Positions 37,553 through 47,196 of a stretch of 64,000 bases of DNA are shown in pieces. Source of the stretch: Vibrio harveyi NBRC 15634 = ATCC 14126 = KCTC 12724. Its GTDB lineage: Bacteria > Pseudomonadota > Gammaproteobacteria > Enterobacterales > Vibrionaceae. A program made the position numbers and the translations under genes. A model generated the notes under the pieces. That model saw nothing but the letters and a program-made list of their open reading frames with translations, searched no databases and was not told where the DNA came from. The stretch is from the NCBI RefSeq assembly GCF_001591145.1, contig NZ_BCUF01000016.1, positions 1 to 64,000 on the forward strand, in the 5' to 3' direction. Position 1 is the stretch's first letter. Every line of letters begins with the position of its first letter.

Positions 37553-38233
37553 TTAGCCAAAATCAAGGGTGAGCAACAAACGAGCTTGATTCGATTGGAT
37601 ACTAGGCGAGCGATGAACCAGCCCTTTGTTTTCATTTCCGATCCAACGCTCACCTTTTAGCAGTGCAACGTCACCAACAGAAAGGTGCCTGATATCTGAT
37701 TCTGCTCTGTATAAGCCGGATTCTGCATCCGAAAGCCCATGACTACCGCGACCGAGCTTTGAGCGATCAAGTACGTCATTAGCAATCCATTGAGTCGCAA
37801 TGCCTTGGTAGGTAGTGACTAGGCGGCAGGGGACTTGATCAACGTGAAAACGGGGACACATCGCGCTATTGAGTGTCGCTAGGCGCAGTCCTGCGTCTTC
37901 TAACTCAAACAAATAGCAAAACATGTCGACTAACTCCACGATATTTCTCAACAATACATCCGGCGCCTGCCCATCGGTTGCGTATTGCAGTACTTCATAA
38001 GCATTTTCAGGAGATACATTCAGCGATTTATTGAAGTTAGGGTGGGAGGTGATGAACCGATTCGTGGCATCGGCAAGCGGTTGATCGAATTGTCGCCGCC
38101 AGATTGCGATATTGATGTCTTCTTGATAGATGTTCGCTAACACAGTTGGCTCTTCGCCTGAACTGAAACACGGCGCTCGAAGTGTGCATTCAAGAGCCTC
38201 AGTTGAAGTGGACTCGATTAAAGTTGAACTCAT
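37553..38233 (-). CDS. DUF1826-family protein, likely Zur-regulated
   Basis: 226 residues from the ATG at 38233, preceded by GGAGG at a good distance; a frame from 38263 lacks a ribosome site. The central segment CPRFHVDQVPCRLVTTYQGIATQWI is typical of DUF1826, a family of unknown function that often sits with zinc-responsive genes. An HVD pair with later H residues is compatible with metal binding. A Zur-like box precedes it. Upstream neighbour tcyP is on the same strand but has its own terminator. Confidence 0.8.
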   Translation of the reverse strand: MSSTLIESTSTEALECTLRAPCFSSGEEPTVLANIYQEDINIAIWRRQFDQPLADATNRFITSHPNFNKSLNVSPENAYEVLQYATDGQAPDVLLRNIVELVDMFCYLFELEDAGLRLATLNSAMCPRFHVDQVPCRLVTTYQGIATQWIANDVLDRSKLGRGSHGLSDAESGLYRAESDIRHLSVGDVALLKGERWIGNENKGLVHRSPSIQSNQARLLLTLDFG

Positions 38234-38275
38234 GACATTACCTCCGATGTTATCTGTGTTCATTTTGATATTTGT

Positions 38276-38298
38276 GAAATGTTATATCATAACAATAC
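38276..38298. promoter_or_regulatory. Zur-like operator
   Basis: The core TGTTATATCATAACA (38280-38294) is a palindrome with one central base, flanked by GAAA on the left. It resembles gammaproteobacterial Zur boxes (GAAATGTTATA...). It lies 43 bases upstream of the DUF1826 start. Confidence 0.7.
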
Positions 38299-38397
38299 TG
38301 TTCAATAAATCAGTTTAGACAGTTAGCGAGTAGGGAGTAAGGCATTAATTGGAGAAGATAGGAAGGGGATGACTCTTCACTTTGGTGCGCTTAAATA

Positions 38398-38427
38398 CAA
38401 AAAAGCCGATGGAGAAACCATCGGCTC
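38398..38427 (-). terminator. Terminator of tcyP
   Basis: AGCCGATGG / CCATCGGCT with a 5-base loop. On the minus strand it is followed by a T run (AAAAAA on the plus strand). Confidence 0.85.
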
Positions 38428-38454
38428 AAACTGAGAGTTATTTTTTGAGAACAG

Positions 38455-39828
38455 CTACGCTTTTTGTTCTTCTAACTGTCCATTGTCGTTGGTGGATTTC
38501 AACAATCGGCTGGTAATGGTACCTGCAGTCATTGCACCAGAGACATTAAGTGCAGTTCGCGCCATATCAATTAGTGGCTCGATAGAGATCAGTAGCGCTG
38601 CGATTGTCACAGGCAAGCCCATCGCAGGCAGTACAATCAGGGCTGCAAAGGTTGCGCCGCCGCCGACACCGGCAATACCAAATGAGCTAATCGTGATGAT
38701 GGCAATCAGTGACAGAATAAAGTTGATGTCTAGAGGATCGATACCCATTGTTGGCGCTACCATTACCGCAAGCATTGCTGGGTAGATACCTGCACAGCCG
38801 TTCTGACCGATAGTGGCACCGAAAGACGCTGACAAGTTCGCAATCGCTGGTGGTACGTTTAGCTTGGTGATTTGTGCTTCAACGTTAAGTGGAATCGTTG
38901 CCGCTGAACTGCGTGATGTGAATGCAAATGTCAGTACTGGCCAAATCTTTTTAAAGTACTCAGCAGGGCTAACGCCGACAAAAGAAACAAGTAGACCATG
39001 GACAAGGAACATCAGTGCAATTGCAACGTAAGATGCAACAATAAAGCCAAGCAAATTAAAAATGTCGGCAGCACTTGATGTTGCGACCACTTTCGCCATA
39101 AGGGCAGCAATACCATAAGGCGTTAATGCCATGATCATCTTAACCAGGCGCATAACCACGGATTGTGCCGCTTCCACAAAAGTACGAATTGGAGATTCCA
39201 ACTCTTCTTTTTCTGCCATCACTTTACGTGCAGCGATACCTACTAAAACACCAAAGATAACCACAGCAATGATCGATGTAGAACGAGCCCCTGTAAGATC
39301 GGCAAACGGGTTAGTTGGAATAAAGCTTACTAACATCTGAGGAATCGTTAGGTCGCTTACTGATCCTACTCGACTCTCTAATACGGCAATACGAGCCGTT
39401 TCACGTGCACCTTCAGTTAATCCAGCGGCAGACAAACCAAATGTAGTCGTAACAAGAATACCGATCATGGCAGCAATGGCTGTTGTTACCAGCAAAACAG
39501 AAATCGTTAGACCAGAGATCTTACCCAGCGAACCGCCTTTCTCTAGCTTTACAACGGCGGAAATCATGGAAATCAATACCAAAGGCATAATCACCATTTT
39601 AAGCAGACCAACATAACCGCTGCCGACTATGCCGACCCATTCAAGTGTTTGTCCAATGACATCGCTGCCTTCGCCATAAATAAGTTGCAGTCCAAGACCG
39701 AAAAGAGAGCCCGTAACCAAGCCAATTAAAACCAAACGCGAGAGTGTGTTTTGTTTTTGTTGTTGGTTAAAAAGGAACATTAATATGGCGATAAACACCG
39801 CCAGAGAAGCAACCACTGCGAAATTCAT
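38455..39828 (-). CDS. tcyP: L-cystine transporter TcyP (DAACS family)
   Basis: 457 residues, about ten membrane segments, of the dicarboxylate/amino acid:cation symporter family. Typical motifs: [14 protein letters not shown] (serine-rich re-entrant loop), [18 protein letters not shown] and [14 protein letters not shown]. Close in style to E. coli TcyP (YdjN), which imports L-cystine; the substrate is inferred from family resemblance. Single gene. Confidence 0.85.
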   Translation of the reverse strand: MNFAVVASLAVFIAILMFLFNQQQKQNTLSRLVLIGLVTGSLFGLGLQLIYGEGSDVIGQTLEWVGIVGSGYVGLLKMVIMPLVLISMISAVVKLEKGGSLGKISGLTISVLLVTTAIAAMIGILVTTTFGLSAAGLTEGARETARIAVLESRVGSVSDLTIPQMLVSFIPTNPFADLTGARSTSIIAVVIFGVLVGIAARKVMAEKEELESPIRTFVEAAQSVVMRLVKMIMALTPYGIAALMAKVVATSSAADIFNLLGFIVASYVAIALMFLVHGLLVSFVGVSPAEYFKKIWPVLTFAFTSRSSAATIPLNVEAQITKLNVPPAIANLSASFGATIGQNGCAGIYPAMLAVMVAPTMGIDPLDINFILSLIAIITISSFGIAGVGGGATFAALIVLPAMGLPVTIAALLISIEPLIDMARTALNVSGAMTAGTITSRLLKSTNDNGQLEEQKA

Positions 39829-40022
39829 AATCTTACCTTAGTAATCGGCATAAGAAGTGCTGATTAAATTTTATACGGAGCTATATACTGGTTGGGTAAG
39901 ATACCGAGTGGGATATAACTTTAAAAATGATAAACAGGTATTAGATAGATCTAAAATGAATATAAAAATGCGACTCGACTCTCGTTGATGACTGATTTAG
40001 CGTAATATTTAGGCGAAATTTT
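39829..40022. other. Gap between tcyP and the SDR gene
   Basis: 194 bases. Nothing beyond a probable tcyP promoter was seen. Confidence 0.35.
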
Positions 40023-40718
40023 TCAATCATAGTGCCTAATGAGATCAAGCATATCCTTTCTATGCAAATAAATGACTTTTTCTTCTTGATAGCTGAAAAC
40101 TTGATAAATCATCGCTTTGGCTACGTCTTGAGCATGAACGGGTATAAAGTTCGCCAATTTACCAAGCATAAGCGGACGAATTACCTTAGAAAGTGTCTGA
40201 ACAACCTTTTCATCCGTACGAGGATTTTCTCGCTGTCCGACCAGAGGTCCGGGCCTTGCGAACACCACTTCTTCAAAGCCCATCCTCTCGATATTTTTTT
40301 CCATATGTCCTTTGCAAGCTAGATAATGGGATGAAGAAGACGCTTTTGCGCCTAGACTTGAAACCACAGCGATGCGTTTTACACCGATCATCTTCATTTG
40401 TTGAGCAACTTTACATACCAATTCGGCGTCGATTTTTCGCAGAGCATCTTTGCTGCCAGCTTGTTTTAATGTGGTGCCGAGACAAATAAAACCGACGCGT
40501 GGAATCGGTTGCTGATCGTCCCAATCGTGGATTGTGAGCGCCGCGTCTAACAATGGGACAATTTTGTTATTTGGATCCTCGATACCAGTGATCGTTCGGC
40601 GGGAGAGAGAATATAGCGTTTCGATGCTAGGCTGTGAGACAAGTTTAGCCATGACTTCTTTCCCTACAAGACCTGTACCACCTGCAATAATCACACATGC
40701 GTTTGAATCGTTGCCCAT
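40023..40718 (-). CDS. NAD(P)-binding atypical SDR (HTATIP2-like)
   Basis: 231 residues from the ATG at 40718 (MGNDSNACV), preceded by AGGAAGGATACA; the longer frame from 40742 is unlikely. The Rossmann motif AGGTGLVGKEV and an SDR YLACK (Y-x-x-x-K) catalytic pair near residue 130 are present. Resembles the HTATIP2/TIP30-type SDRs. The substrate is unknown. Single gene. Confidence 0.85.
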   Translation of the reverse strand: MGNDSNACVIIAGGTGLVGKEVMAKLVSQPSIETLYSLSRRTITGIEDPNNKIVPLLDAALTIHDWDDQQPIPRVGFICLGTTLKQAGSKDALRKIDAELVCKVAQQMKMIGVKRIAVVSSLGAKASSSSHYLACKGHMEKNIERMGFEEVVFARPGPLVGQRENPRTDEKVVQTLSKVIRPLMLGKLANFIPVHAQDVAKAMIYQVFSYQEEKVIYLHRKDMLDLIRHYD

Positions 40719-40887
40719 TGTATCCTTCCTGTTTAAGAACAAGTGCTTAGGCTATTGTAGCGCATTTCTTCCACGAAGCTGCAGTCAGGTAGCTAATGTA
40801 TGACATTTAATCAATCGAACTCAGTGAACCTAGCATCTCGAGGTTACTTAGGTATAGAAAGCTAAGCAAATAAAATACCCGCAAATA

Positions 40888-40918
40888 AAAAGACCCGCGG
40901 GACGAACGGGTCTTTTTT
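40888..40918 (-). terminator. Bidirectional terminator in the SDR-flavin reductase gap
   Basis: AGACCCG (40891-40897) pairs with CGGGTCT (40907-40913), with A and T tails on both ends. It sits 2 bases past the stop of the small basic ORF on the minus strand, supporting transcription there. Confidence 0.8.
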
Positions 40919-40919
40919 C

Positions 40920-41012
40920 CTAGGAGAATGATAAGGGTATGGATCGCCGAGATTGGCGTGGTGGGTTTGGCTTGCCTCTCTTAGCGGGGCGACGACTTTG
41001 ATTGGCAAACAT
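40920..41012 (-). CDS. Possible 30-residue basic peptide
   Basis: An open frame of 30 residues (MFANQSRRPAKRGKPN at the start) with 8 Arg/Lys in the first 20 residues and 4 prolines nearby. It is followed immediately by a strong terminator. A GCGAG site lies upstream. It is not recognised. It could be a real small peptide or a short transcript. Low confidence. Confidence 0.35.
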   Translation of the reverse strand: MFANQSRRPAKRGKPNPPRQSRRSIPLSFS

Positions 41013-41439
41013 AATTTCTCGCTTTTTGTGTTAGGGACGATTTCTTTAAAGCATCACACGTGCCAACTTTCAGAATACAGGCGATGAGGAAATCAGCTCT
41101 CGTTTCATTTACGCCTAATCTTTGTTAGACGTGCTATTGTATAGTTTTTATTTATCAATGCCTTAAGTTGTTTGGTTAGACTGATATTGACCATCAGACG
41201 TTATCAATTAGAGCGCTGAAAAATAAATGACTGAGACTGAGTTGGTTTAAGTTGAATTCTTTCTTTAGTGGAACAAGCTTGTTGAAATAACATTTTTATC
41301 AATATGACTGTCGAATTGACAAAAAGCGCTGTCAAAAAGAGAAAATCAGATGAAATTGCACGGGAGAGGGGTACACTTGTTCTCTCAATTTGTCGGGAGT
41401 CTTATCTCTCTCGCGGTTTTCTAAGACCAAGGACGTCGT
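41013..41439. promoter_or_regulatory. Upstream region of the flavin reductase-cob operon
   Basis: 427 bases without a gene. A TTGACA/TGTCAA inverted repeat (41315-41320/41329-41334) surrounds AAAAGCGC, and GAGAG/CTCTC repeats lie nearby. I saw no cobalamin riboswitch consensus (no GCCACTG-type B12 box) despite the cob genes downstream. Confidence 0.4.
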
Positions 41440-42051
41440 ATGAACATAGATCTCAGTACGCTTGCGCCAACGCAGGTGTACCATTTGATGACTCAAACTG
41501 TCATTCCTCGCCCAATCGCTTGGGTGCTCACAGACTCAGGTGAGCAAAACTTCAACTTAGCGCCATTTTCCTACTTTACTGCGGTTTCTAGCCGTCCACC
41601 TTTATTGATGATTTCTGTGGGAAAAAAGCCCAATGGAGACATCAAGGACACCACGCGAAATGCATTAGAAACTGGTAAGTTGGTTATCCATATTGCACCC
41701 AGCGATCTCGCGGATAAAGTCACTTTATCTTCTGCCACATTAGAACATGGGGAATCTGAACTGGAGACGACTCAACTTGAGACGGTTGATTTCCAAGGTT
41801 TCGAATTACCACGCTTAGAGGGCGCGCCAATTGCATTCGGCTGTAAGTTGCATGAAGTGATAGAGATGGGGGAGACACCGCAAAGTTTAATCTTTGCAGA
41901 GATTGAACACATTTATGTCGATGAGCGGGTCATATCCATGGAGGGTGACCGTTTAAAAGTTGATGCCTTAGCTGTAGACCCATTAGCTCGGTTAGGCGGT
42001 AATGAATACGCCACGTTAGAAAAAACTTTTTCTGTCGCTCGTCCAAAATAA
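41440..42051 (+). CDS. Flavin reductase-like (FMN-binding) protein
   Basis: 203 residues of the flavin reductase-like FMN-binding split-barrel family. The PRPIAWVLTDSGEQNFNLAPFSYFTAVSSRPPLLMIS segment is characteristic. These proteins reduce or use FMN as partners of oxygenases. It lies 19 bases before cobT, so it is likely in the same transcript; a supporting role in dimethylbenzimidazole or flavin handling is possible but unproven. Confidence 0.85.
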   Translation: MNIDLSTLAPTQVYHLMTQTVIPRPIAWVLTDSGEQNFNLAPFSYFTAVSSRPPLLMISVGKKPNGDIKDTTRNALETGKLVIHIAPSDLADKVTLSSATLEHGESELETTQLETVDFQGFELPRLEGAPIAFGCKLHEVIEMGETPQSLIFAEIEHIYVDERVISMEGDRLKVDALAVDPLARLGGNEYATLEKTFSVARPK

Positions 42052-42070
42052 AGAATAAGGAATCATCATC

Positions 42071-43114
42071 ATGGATCGCTCTTTTGCCTCAGAAATTCAA
42101 GCTCGCATTGATAACAAAACCAAACCATTAGGCGCTCTTGGTTTGCTCGAAAAAGTGGCGCTAGAACTGGCGTTAATTCAAAGCCAAGATAAGCCTCAAG
42201 CGGTTGAAAAAATAGAAATTCGCAAACCAACCATGTTGGTATTCGCTGGTGATCACGGCATCGCCGAAGAAGGGGTGAGTATTGCGCCCAGCGCTGTGAC
42301 TCAACAAATGGTGGCGAATTTTCTCGCCGGTGGCGCCGCTATTAATTGTTTCTGCGATCTCAACCAAATTGACTTTAAGGTTGTTGACTGTGGCATGTTG
42401 TCACCGATCGATACCTTAGTTCCTGACTTTAAAAATCATCCCAACTTGATTGAGAAACGTCTCGGAAATGGTACGGCAAACTTTGCTAAACAAACGGCGA
42501 TGTCCCTAGAACAAGTCGCGCTAGGTTTGGAATATGGTGCAAAGGTCGCGCAGCAGGCGATTCTTAATGGCTCGAACTTGTTGATGTTTGGTGAAATGGG
42601 GATTGGCAATACCAGTTCGGCATCGGCATTGTTAACAGCGTTGAGTCCATTGGAAGTCGACCATTGTGTTGGCTATGGTACTGGCATTACTCAAGAGCAA
42701 CTCAACCGTAAAATCAAGCTAGTCGCACAAGGTGTGAATCGCTGCCGTGAGCTTGATACCAAAGGCGCGTTGGCTCAAGTCGGTGGGTTTGAAATCGTGC
42801 AAATGGTTGGCGCATTCTTAGAAGCGAAACGCCACAAAACGCCTATTTTAGTCGACGGATTTATCGTCTCTGTAGCCGCTTATGTCGCGACTTTATTGGA
42901 TGAAGAGACGCGAGATTACATGCTGTTTGCTCATAACTCAGAAGAGAATGGGCATAAGTTTGTGTTGGAATGCCTACAAGCGGAGCCTCTCTTGGATCTT
43001 GGTTTGCGTTTAGGTGAAGGAACCGGAGCGGCGCTTGCTTTGCCACTGGTAAAAGCGGCGGCTCAGTTTTACAACAACATGGCGAGCTTTGAGAGTGCGG
43101 GAGTGACGGTTTAG
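42071..43114 (+). CDS. cobT: Nicotinate-nucleotide-dimethylbenzimidazole phosphoribosyltransferase CobT
   Basis: Joins dimethylbenzimidazole with nicotinate mononucleotide to make alpha-ribazole phosphate, part of the cobalamin lower ligand. 347 residues with [30 protein letters not shown] and [11 protein letters not shown] motifs; the Glu in LGEGTGAA is the catalytic base in known CobT. GTG of cobS overlaps its stop by one base. Confidence 0.96.
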   Translation: MDRSFASEIQARIDNKTKPLGALGLLEKVALELALIQSQDKPQAVEKIEIRKPTMLVFAGDHGIAEEGVSIAPSAVTQQMVANFLAGGAAINCFCDLNQIDFKVVDCGMLSPIDTLVPDFKNHPNLIEKRLGNGTANFAKQTAMSLEQVALGLEYGAKVAQQAILNGSNLLMFGEMGIGNTSSASALLTALSPLEVDHCVGYGTGITQEQLNRKIKLVAQGVNRCRELDTKGALAQVGGFEIVQMVGAFLEAKRHKTPILVDGFIVSVAAYVATLLDEETRDYMLFAHNSEENGHKFVLECLQAEPLLDLGLRLGEGTGAALALPLVKAAAQFYNNMASFESAGVTV

Positions 43115-43920
43115 TGTCTGCATCTGAGAATACCCACACTTCAGAGACTCGTTCTTTGCGCTATCAGAGTGAGCTTTTCTTGCTCGCAATAAGCTTTTTT
43201 AGCCGTATACCTGTGCCCGCAGATTTACCTTATAGTGAAACGCGCATGAACCAAGCAGGGCGATACTTTGCTTTGGTCGGTGTGTTGCTTGGGCTACTGT
43301 GCGCAGCTGTGTTTTCACTGGCAAGTTTATTGTTCCCAAACTCAGTTGCCATCGTGTTAACCATGGCTTTTAGCTTGCTGCTTACCGGCGCGTTCCATGA
43401 GGACGGTTTAACGGATATGGCGGATGGCATTGGCGGTGGTATGACGTTAGAGCGCCGCTTAACCATCATGAAAGACAGCCGCATCGGGACTTACGGAGCG
43501 GCAACGTTAATGATGGCGCTGCTGGCGAAGTTTGTATTTTGGAGCGAGTTAGCCAATGAACCTCAGTTTTGGCTGATGATCGTCGTGGCGTATACCGTGA
43601 GCCGAGCGTTGGCTGCCACTCTCATATATGACATGCCCTACGTTAGTGACGCGGATACCTCGAAAAGTAAACCGTTAGCGAACAAACAATCGAGCTTAGA
43701 AGTCGCGATACTGCTCTTAACTGGTGGGGTTGTAGCGTTGTTACTGGGTATGACTCAGGCAGCTGTGATTGTATTGGTATTGGCACTGTTTCGTGTGAGC
43801 TTTAAACGCTGGCTGACCAAACGTATCGGCGGATTTACTGGCGATTGCCTTGGTGCCGCGCAGCAGCTTGCAGAGTTGCTTGTTTATCTCACTCTTATCG
43901 CATTTAGTCATTCATTATGA
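43114..43920 (+). CDS. cobS: Adenosylcobinamide-GDP ribazoletransferase CobS
   Basis: Integral membrane enzyme that joins alpha-ribazole to adenosylcobinamide-GDP. 268 residues, many membrane segments. Characteristic [26 protein letters not shown] and [10 protein letters not shown] segments are present. Start GTG at 43114 overlaps the cobT stop by one base; the cobU start overlaps its end by 4 bases. Tightly coupled in an operon. Confidence 0.95.
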   Translation: MSASENTHTSETRSLRYQSELFLLAISFFSRIPVPADLPYSETRMNQAGRYFALVGVLLGLLCAAVFSLASLLFPNSVAIVLTMAFSLLLTGAFHEDGLTDMADGIGGGMTLERRLTIMKDSRIGTYGAATLMMALLAKFVFWSELANEPQFWLMIVVAYTVSRALAATLIYDMPYVSDADTSKSKPLANKQSSLEVAILLLTGGVVALLLGMTQAAVIVLVLALFRVSFKRWLTKRIGGFTGDCLGAAQQLAELLVYLTLIAFSHSL

Positions 43921-44450
43921 AGCAACTTATTCTAGGTGGTGCACGCTCGGGAAAATCGAGCTTAGCAGAGAGCAGGGCGCAACAGTCGTCACAAAACAAA
44001 AACGGAACGCTTCACTATGTGGCGACGGCATTGCCTTTTGATGAAGAAATGAAGCAACGCATTGCTCACCATAAACAGCAACGAGGGGCTGGGTGGATTG
44101 AACATGAATGTCCGCTTAACTTGCCTGAGCTCATTTGTGAATTTTCGTCTCAAGATGTCGTGTTAGTTGATTGCCTTACGCTTTGGCTCAACAACTGGAT
44201 CTTTGAACTCGGTGATGACTGCTGTAATGAGCGGTTAGAAGAAAAAATTGAGCGGTTGGTAAATGCGATAGCACAATCGGAAGCGACGCTGATTTTTGTC
44301 TCTAACGAAGTCGGTATGGGCATTGTGCCGCTCGGCGCTGTCAGTCGCTACTTTGTAGATAATGCGGGACGGATGAATCAAAAACTGGCGACCGTGTGTG
44401 AGCGAGTCACGTTTGTCGCTGCGGGTTTGCCGCTTGAGCTCAAACCATAG
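43917..44450 (+). CDS. cobU: Adenosylcobinamide kinase/GTP transferase CobU
   Basis: Phosphorylates then guanylylates adenosylcobinamide for lower-ligand assembly. 177 residues. The P-loop GGARSGKSS at the N-terminus and the kinase signature [16 protein letters not shown] are typical. Overlaps the cobS stop by 4 bases; cobC follows after 11 bases. Confidence 0.95.
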   Translation: MKQLILGGARSGKSSLAESRAQQSSQNKNGTLHYVATALPFDEEMKQRIAHHKQQRGAGWIEHECPLNLPELICEFSSQDVVLVDCLTLWLNNWIFELGDDCCNERLEEKIERLVNAIAQSEATLIFVSNEVGMGIVPLGAVSRYFVDNAGRMNQKLATVCERVTFVAAGLPLELKP

Positions 44451-44461
44451 GACGGGAAGAA

Positions 44462-45076
44462 ATGAAAACGTTGAATATCTACTTACTGCGACACGGGAAA
44501 GTGAACGCAGCCCCAGGTTTACACGGACAAGCCGATTTAAAAGTCGATGAAGCTGAGCAATACAAAATTGCGCAAGCCTGGCAACAAACGGGTCGAGAAG
44601 TAGAAGGGATCATCAGCTCTCCTTTGTCACGTTGTCACGACCTTGCTGAGATACTTGCTGAGCAGCAACTTTTGCCTTTAAGTATGGAGCCACAACTTCA
44701 AGAATTGGATTTTGGTGATTTCGACGGCATCCCATTTGACATGCTTTCTGAGCACTGGAATAAGCTCGATACGTTTTGGAAAGCACCAGCACAACACACC
44801 TTACCGAATGCTGAGAGCTTGGATGATTTCTCTCATCGTGTAACTTGTGCTTGGTCTCAAATCATTAATGATATCAATGACAACTTGCTAATTGTCACGC
44901 ATGGTGGCGTAATTAGAATGATTCTTGCCCATGTATTGGGTGTAGATTGGCGCAATCCGCGATGGTATTCGGCATTAGCGATAGGAAATGCGTCAGTAAC
45001 ACATATAACAATTACCATCGATGATCAGATTTACGCCTCAGTTCGTTCGATAGGCGTACCACTATTTGAAAATTAG
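44462..45076 (+). CDS. cobC: Histidine-phosphatase family protein, likely alpha-ribazole phosphatase CobC
   Basis: 204 residues. LRHGKV is the phosphohistidine motif, LSRCHDLAE and LDFGDFDG also fit, and VTHGGVIRM holds the second catalytic His. Removes the phosphate from alpha-ribazole phosphate. Function is assigned from the clear family plus the operon. Confidence 0.9.
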   Translation: MKTLNIYLLRHGKVNAAPGLHGQADLKVDEAEQYKIAQAWQQTGREVEGIISSPLSRCHDLAEILAEQQLLPLSMEPQLQELDFGDFDGIPFDMLSEHWNKLDTFWKAPAQHTLPNAESLDDFSHRVTCAWSQIINDINDNLLIVTHGGVIRMILAHVLGVDWRNPRWYSALAIGNASVTHITITIDDQIYASVRSIGVPLFEN

Positions 45077-45158
45077 TCACGGAAGTAGCCAACGCTTGGA
45101 TCTCTACCGAGTTTAAGAGAGAAAAGGGCTGGCTCGATTACATCAAAAGGAACCATAA

Positions 45159-46958
45159 ATGACCGCTCCTAGCTGGGATTTATCCATCGTTTATAACGAT
45201 CTCGCTGACCCACGAATTCAAGATGACATTGCCCTTGTAGAGCAATGCATTGACCTACTCAATAAACAGTCTGCCGATTGTAACTCTGTTGAAGTGATGC
45301 AAAACGCAATCTTAACCAGTGAGGCGGCAAGCCGTTTGGCTGGCACGATTGCGAACTTCGCAAACTGTTACGCGTCAGTGGATGCGACAAATGCAGAGGC
45401 GAAAGCACTGCTGGGTCGTATGACGCGTATTTTCTCTGAGCTTTCTCAAGCTTACAGTGCGTTTGAGCTTAAATTGACTCACGCTGATGAAGAGTTCATT
45501 ACTCGCGTTTTGGAGCATGAAAATCCAGACATCAGTGGTCAGGCGTTTTCAATCCTAAACTCTCGCAAACTGGCTGACACACGCTTAAGCACCGAGGAAG
45601 AAAAGCTATTAGCGGCAATGAGCGTGGATGGAAAATCTGCGTGGGGTAAGTTATACAACAACCTCACGGGCTCTTTGAAAGTGAAGCTTGACTACGCTGA
45701 TGGTGAAAGTGAAGAGCTTGGCTTCTCGCAAGCAGCAAGCATTCTTTACGGCTCTGAATTTGATCGCCAAGAAGCTGCATGGCGTGGTGTTCAGAGGGCG
45801 ATGGCGACACATCAAGAGTCTTTTGCTTCTATCCTTAACGCGCTTTCAGGTTGGCGTTTAACAGAGAACAAAAAGCGTTCTACCAAACGTGATGTTCATT
45901 TCCTTGATCCAAGCTTGCATGGCAGCCGAATTAAAGCGGAAACGTTGGATGCCATGATGAAAGTCGCTAAAGACAGCCGTGAGATTGGTCAAAAAGCCGG
46001 TTTGCTAATGGCGAAGGTCCACGGTCTGGATGAGATGAAACCATGGAATCATCTTGCTGCGATGCCTGCTTTGAGTGGCGAAGCGAAAGTTTATCCATTT
46101 GATGAAGCAATCGACGTCATTTGTGAAGCGTTCGAAACCGTGAATCCAGATATGTCGGAGTTTGTCCGCATGATGGTACAAAACGGCTGGATTGATGCCG
46201 CGCCTAATGCCAATAAACGCCTTGGTGCATACTGTACTAAGCTGCCGGCGACGCGTACGCCGCTTGTGTTTATGACTTGGAGTGGTAGCCGCTCAGACCT
46301 GATGACGCTTGCTCATGAGCTTGGTCATGCCTTCCACAACTGGGTGATTCGTGACTTGCCGCTTTGCCAAACGTACTACCCGATGACGTTGGCAGAAACC
46401 GCTTCAATTTTCGCTGAAAACATCGTTCGCGATCATCTGATTTCAAAAGCAGAAAGTGTGGATGACAAGCTCGAAATGCTGTGGGAAGAGCTCTCTTCGG
46501 CGTTAGCGCTGATGATCAATATTCCAGTTCGTTACGAATTCGAAAAAGCCTTCTACGAGCGTCGCCAAGAGGGCGAACTGACAGCAGATGACTTCTGTGA
46601 GCTGATGTCAGAAACGTGGAAAGATTGGTATGGCGATGTGATGAGCGAGGCTGACCCTTATTTCTGGGCGAGCAAACTGCACTTCTCAATCTCTGGGGTG
46701 AGCTTCTACAACTACCCATATTTGTTCGGCTTCTTGTTCAGTAAAGGTATCTACGCTCAACGTGAAGCTAAAGGGGAGCGTTTCTACGACGATTACGTAG
46801 ATCTATTACGTGACACTGGCAACATGATGGCTGAAGAGGTTGTCGAGAAGCATCTTTCAATGGATCTAACGCAACCCGAATTCTGGCAGCAGAGTGTGGA
46901 GCTAGTTCGTGACAAAGTAGACGAATTTGAACGTTTACTCGCACAACGTGGTGAATAA
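45159..46958 (+). CDS. M3-family oligoendopeptidase (PepF-like)
   Basis: 599 residues, cytoplasmic zinc metallopeptidase. The active-site motif is ALAHELGHAFHNW, i.e. HEXXH, with a Glu downstream in MTLAETASIFAE. It matches the PepF/M3 family of oligopeptide-degrading enzymes. GAACCATAA-like spacing before the ATG shows no strong ribosome site. It stands between cobC and astE as an independent gene. Confidence 0.93.
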   Translation: MTAPSWDLSIVYNDLADPRIQDDIALVEQCIDLLNKQSADCNSVEVMQNAILTSEAASRLAGTIANFANCYASVDATNAEAKALLGRMTRIFSELSQAYSAFELKLTHADEEFITRVLEHENPDISGQAFSILNSRKLADTRLSTEEEKLLAAMSVDGKSAWGKLYNNLTGSLKVKLDYADGESEELGFSQAASILYGSEFDRQEAAWRGVQRAMATHQESFASILNALSGWRLTENKKRSTKRDVHFLDPSLHGSRIKAETLDAMMKVAKDSREIGQKAGLLMAKVHGLDEMKPWNHLAAMPALSGEAKVYPFDEAIDVICEAFETVNPDMSEFVRMMVQNGWIDAAPNANKRLGAYCTKLPATRTPLVFMTWSGSRSDLMTLAHELGHAFHNWVIRDLPLCQTYYPMTLAETASIFAENIVRDHLISKAESVDDKLEMLWEELSSALALMINIPVRYEFEKAFYERRQEGELTADDFCELMSETWKDWYGDVMSEADPYFWASKLHFSISGVSFYNYPYLFGFLFSKGIYAQREAKGERFYDDYVDLLRDTGNMMAEEVVEKHLSMDLTQPEFWQQSVELVRDKVDEFERLLAQRGE

Positions 46959-46994
46959 ACGCTAAAAGTTGATCAAATCATAATGATCTTCTTT

Positions 46995-47020
46995 AGGGCT
47001 GTGGTAAAGTTCACAGCCCT
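46995..47020 (+). terminator. Hairpin after M3 peptidase gene
   Basis: AGGGCTGTG pairs perfectly with CACAGCCCT (9 bp). The downstream T run is weak, so efficiency is uncertain. Confidence 0.5.
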
Positions 47021-47196
47021 AACACTTTGTAATTGTTTAAAAAATAAACGCCTCAATGCTTGATTTGAGTGCATGGCGCGAAAAGGTATGGGATTTTAAA
47101 TAAATTTGGTGGCTTCTACTCATAAGTGGGATCGCAACAACAAAAATCCTTTGTACAATTTATTAACATACCCGCCGTGCTATTAAGGAGTAACGC

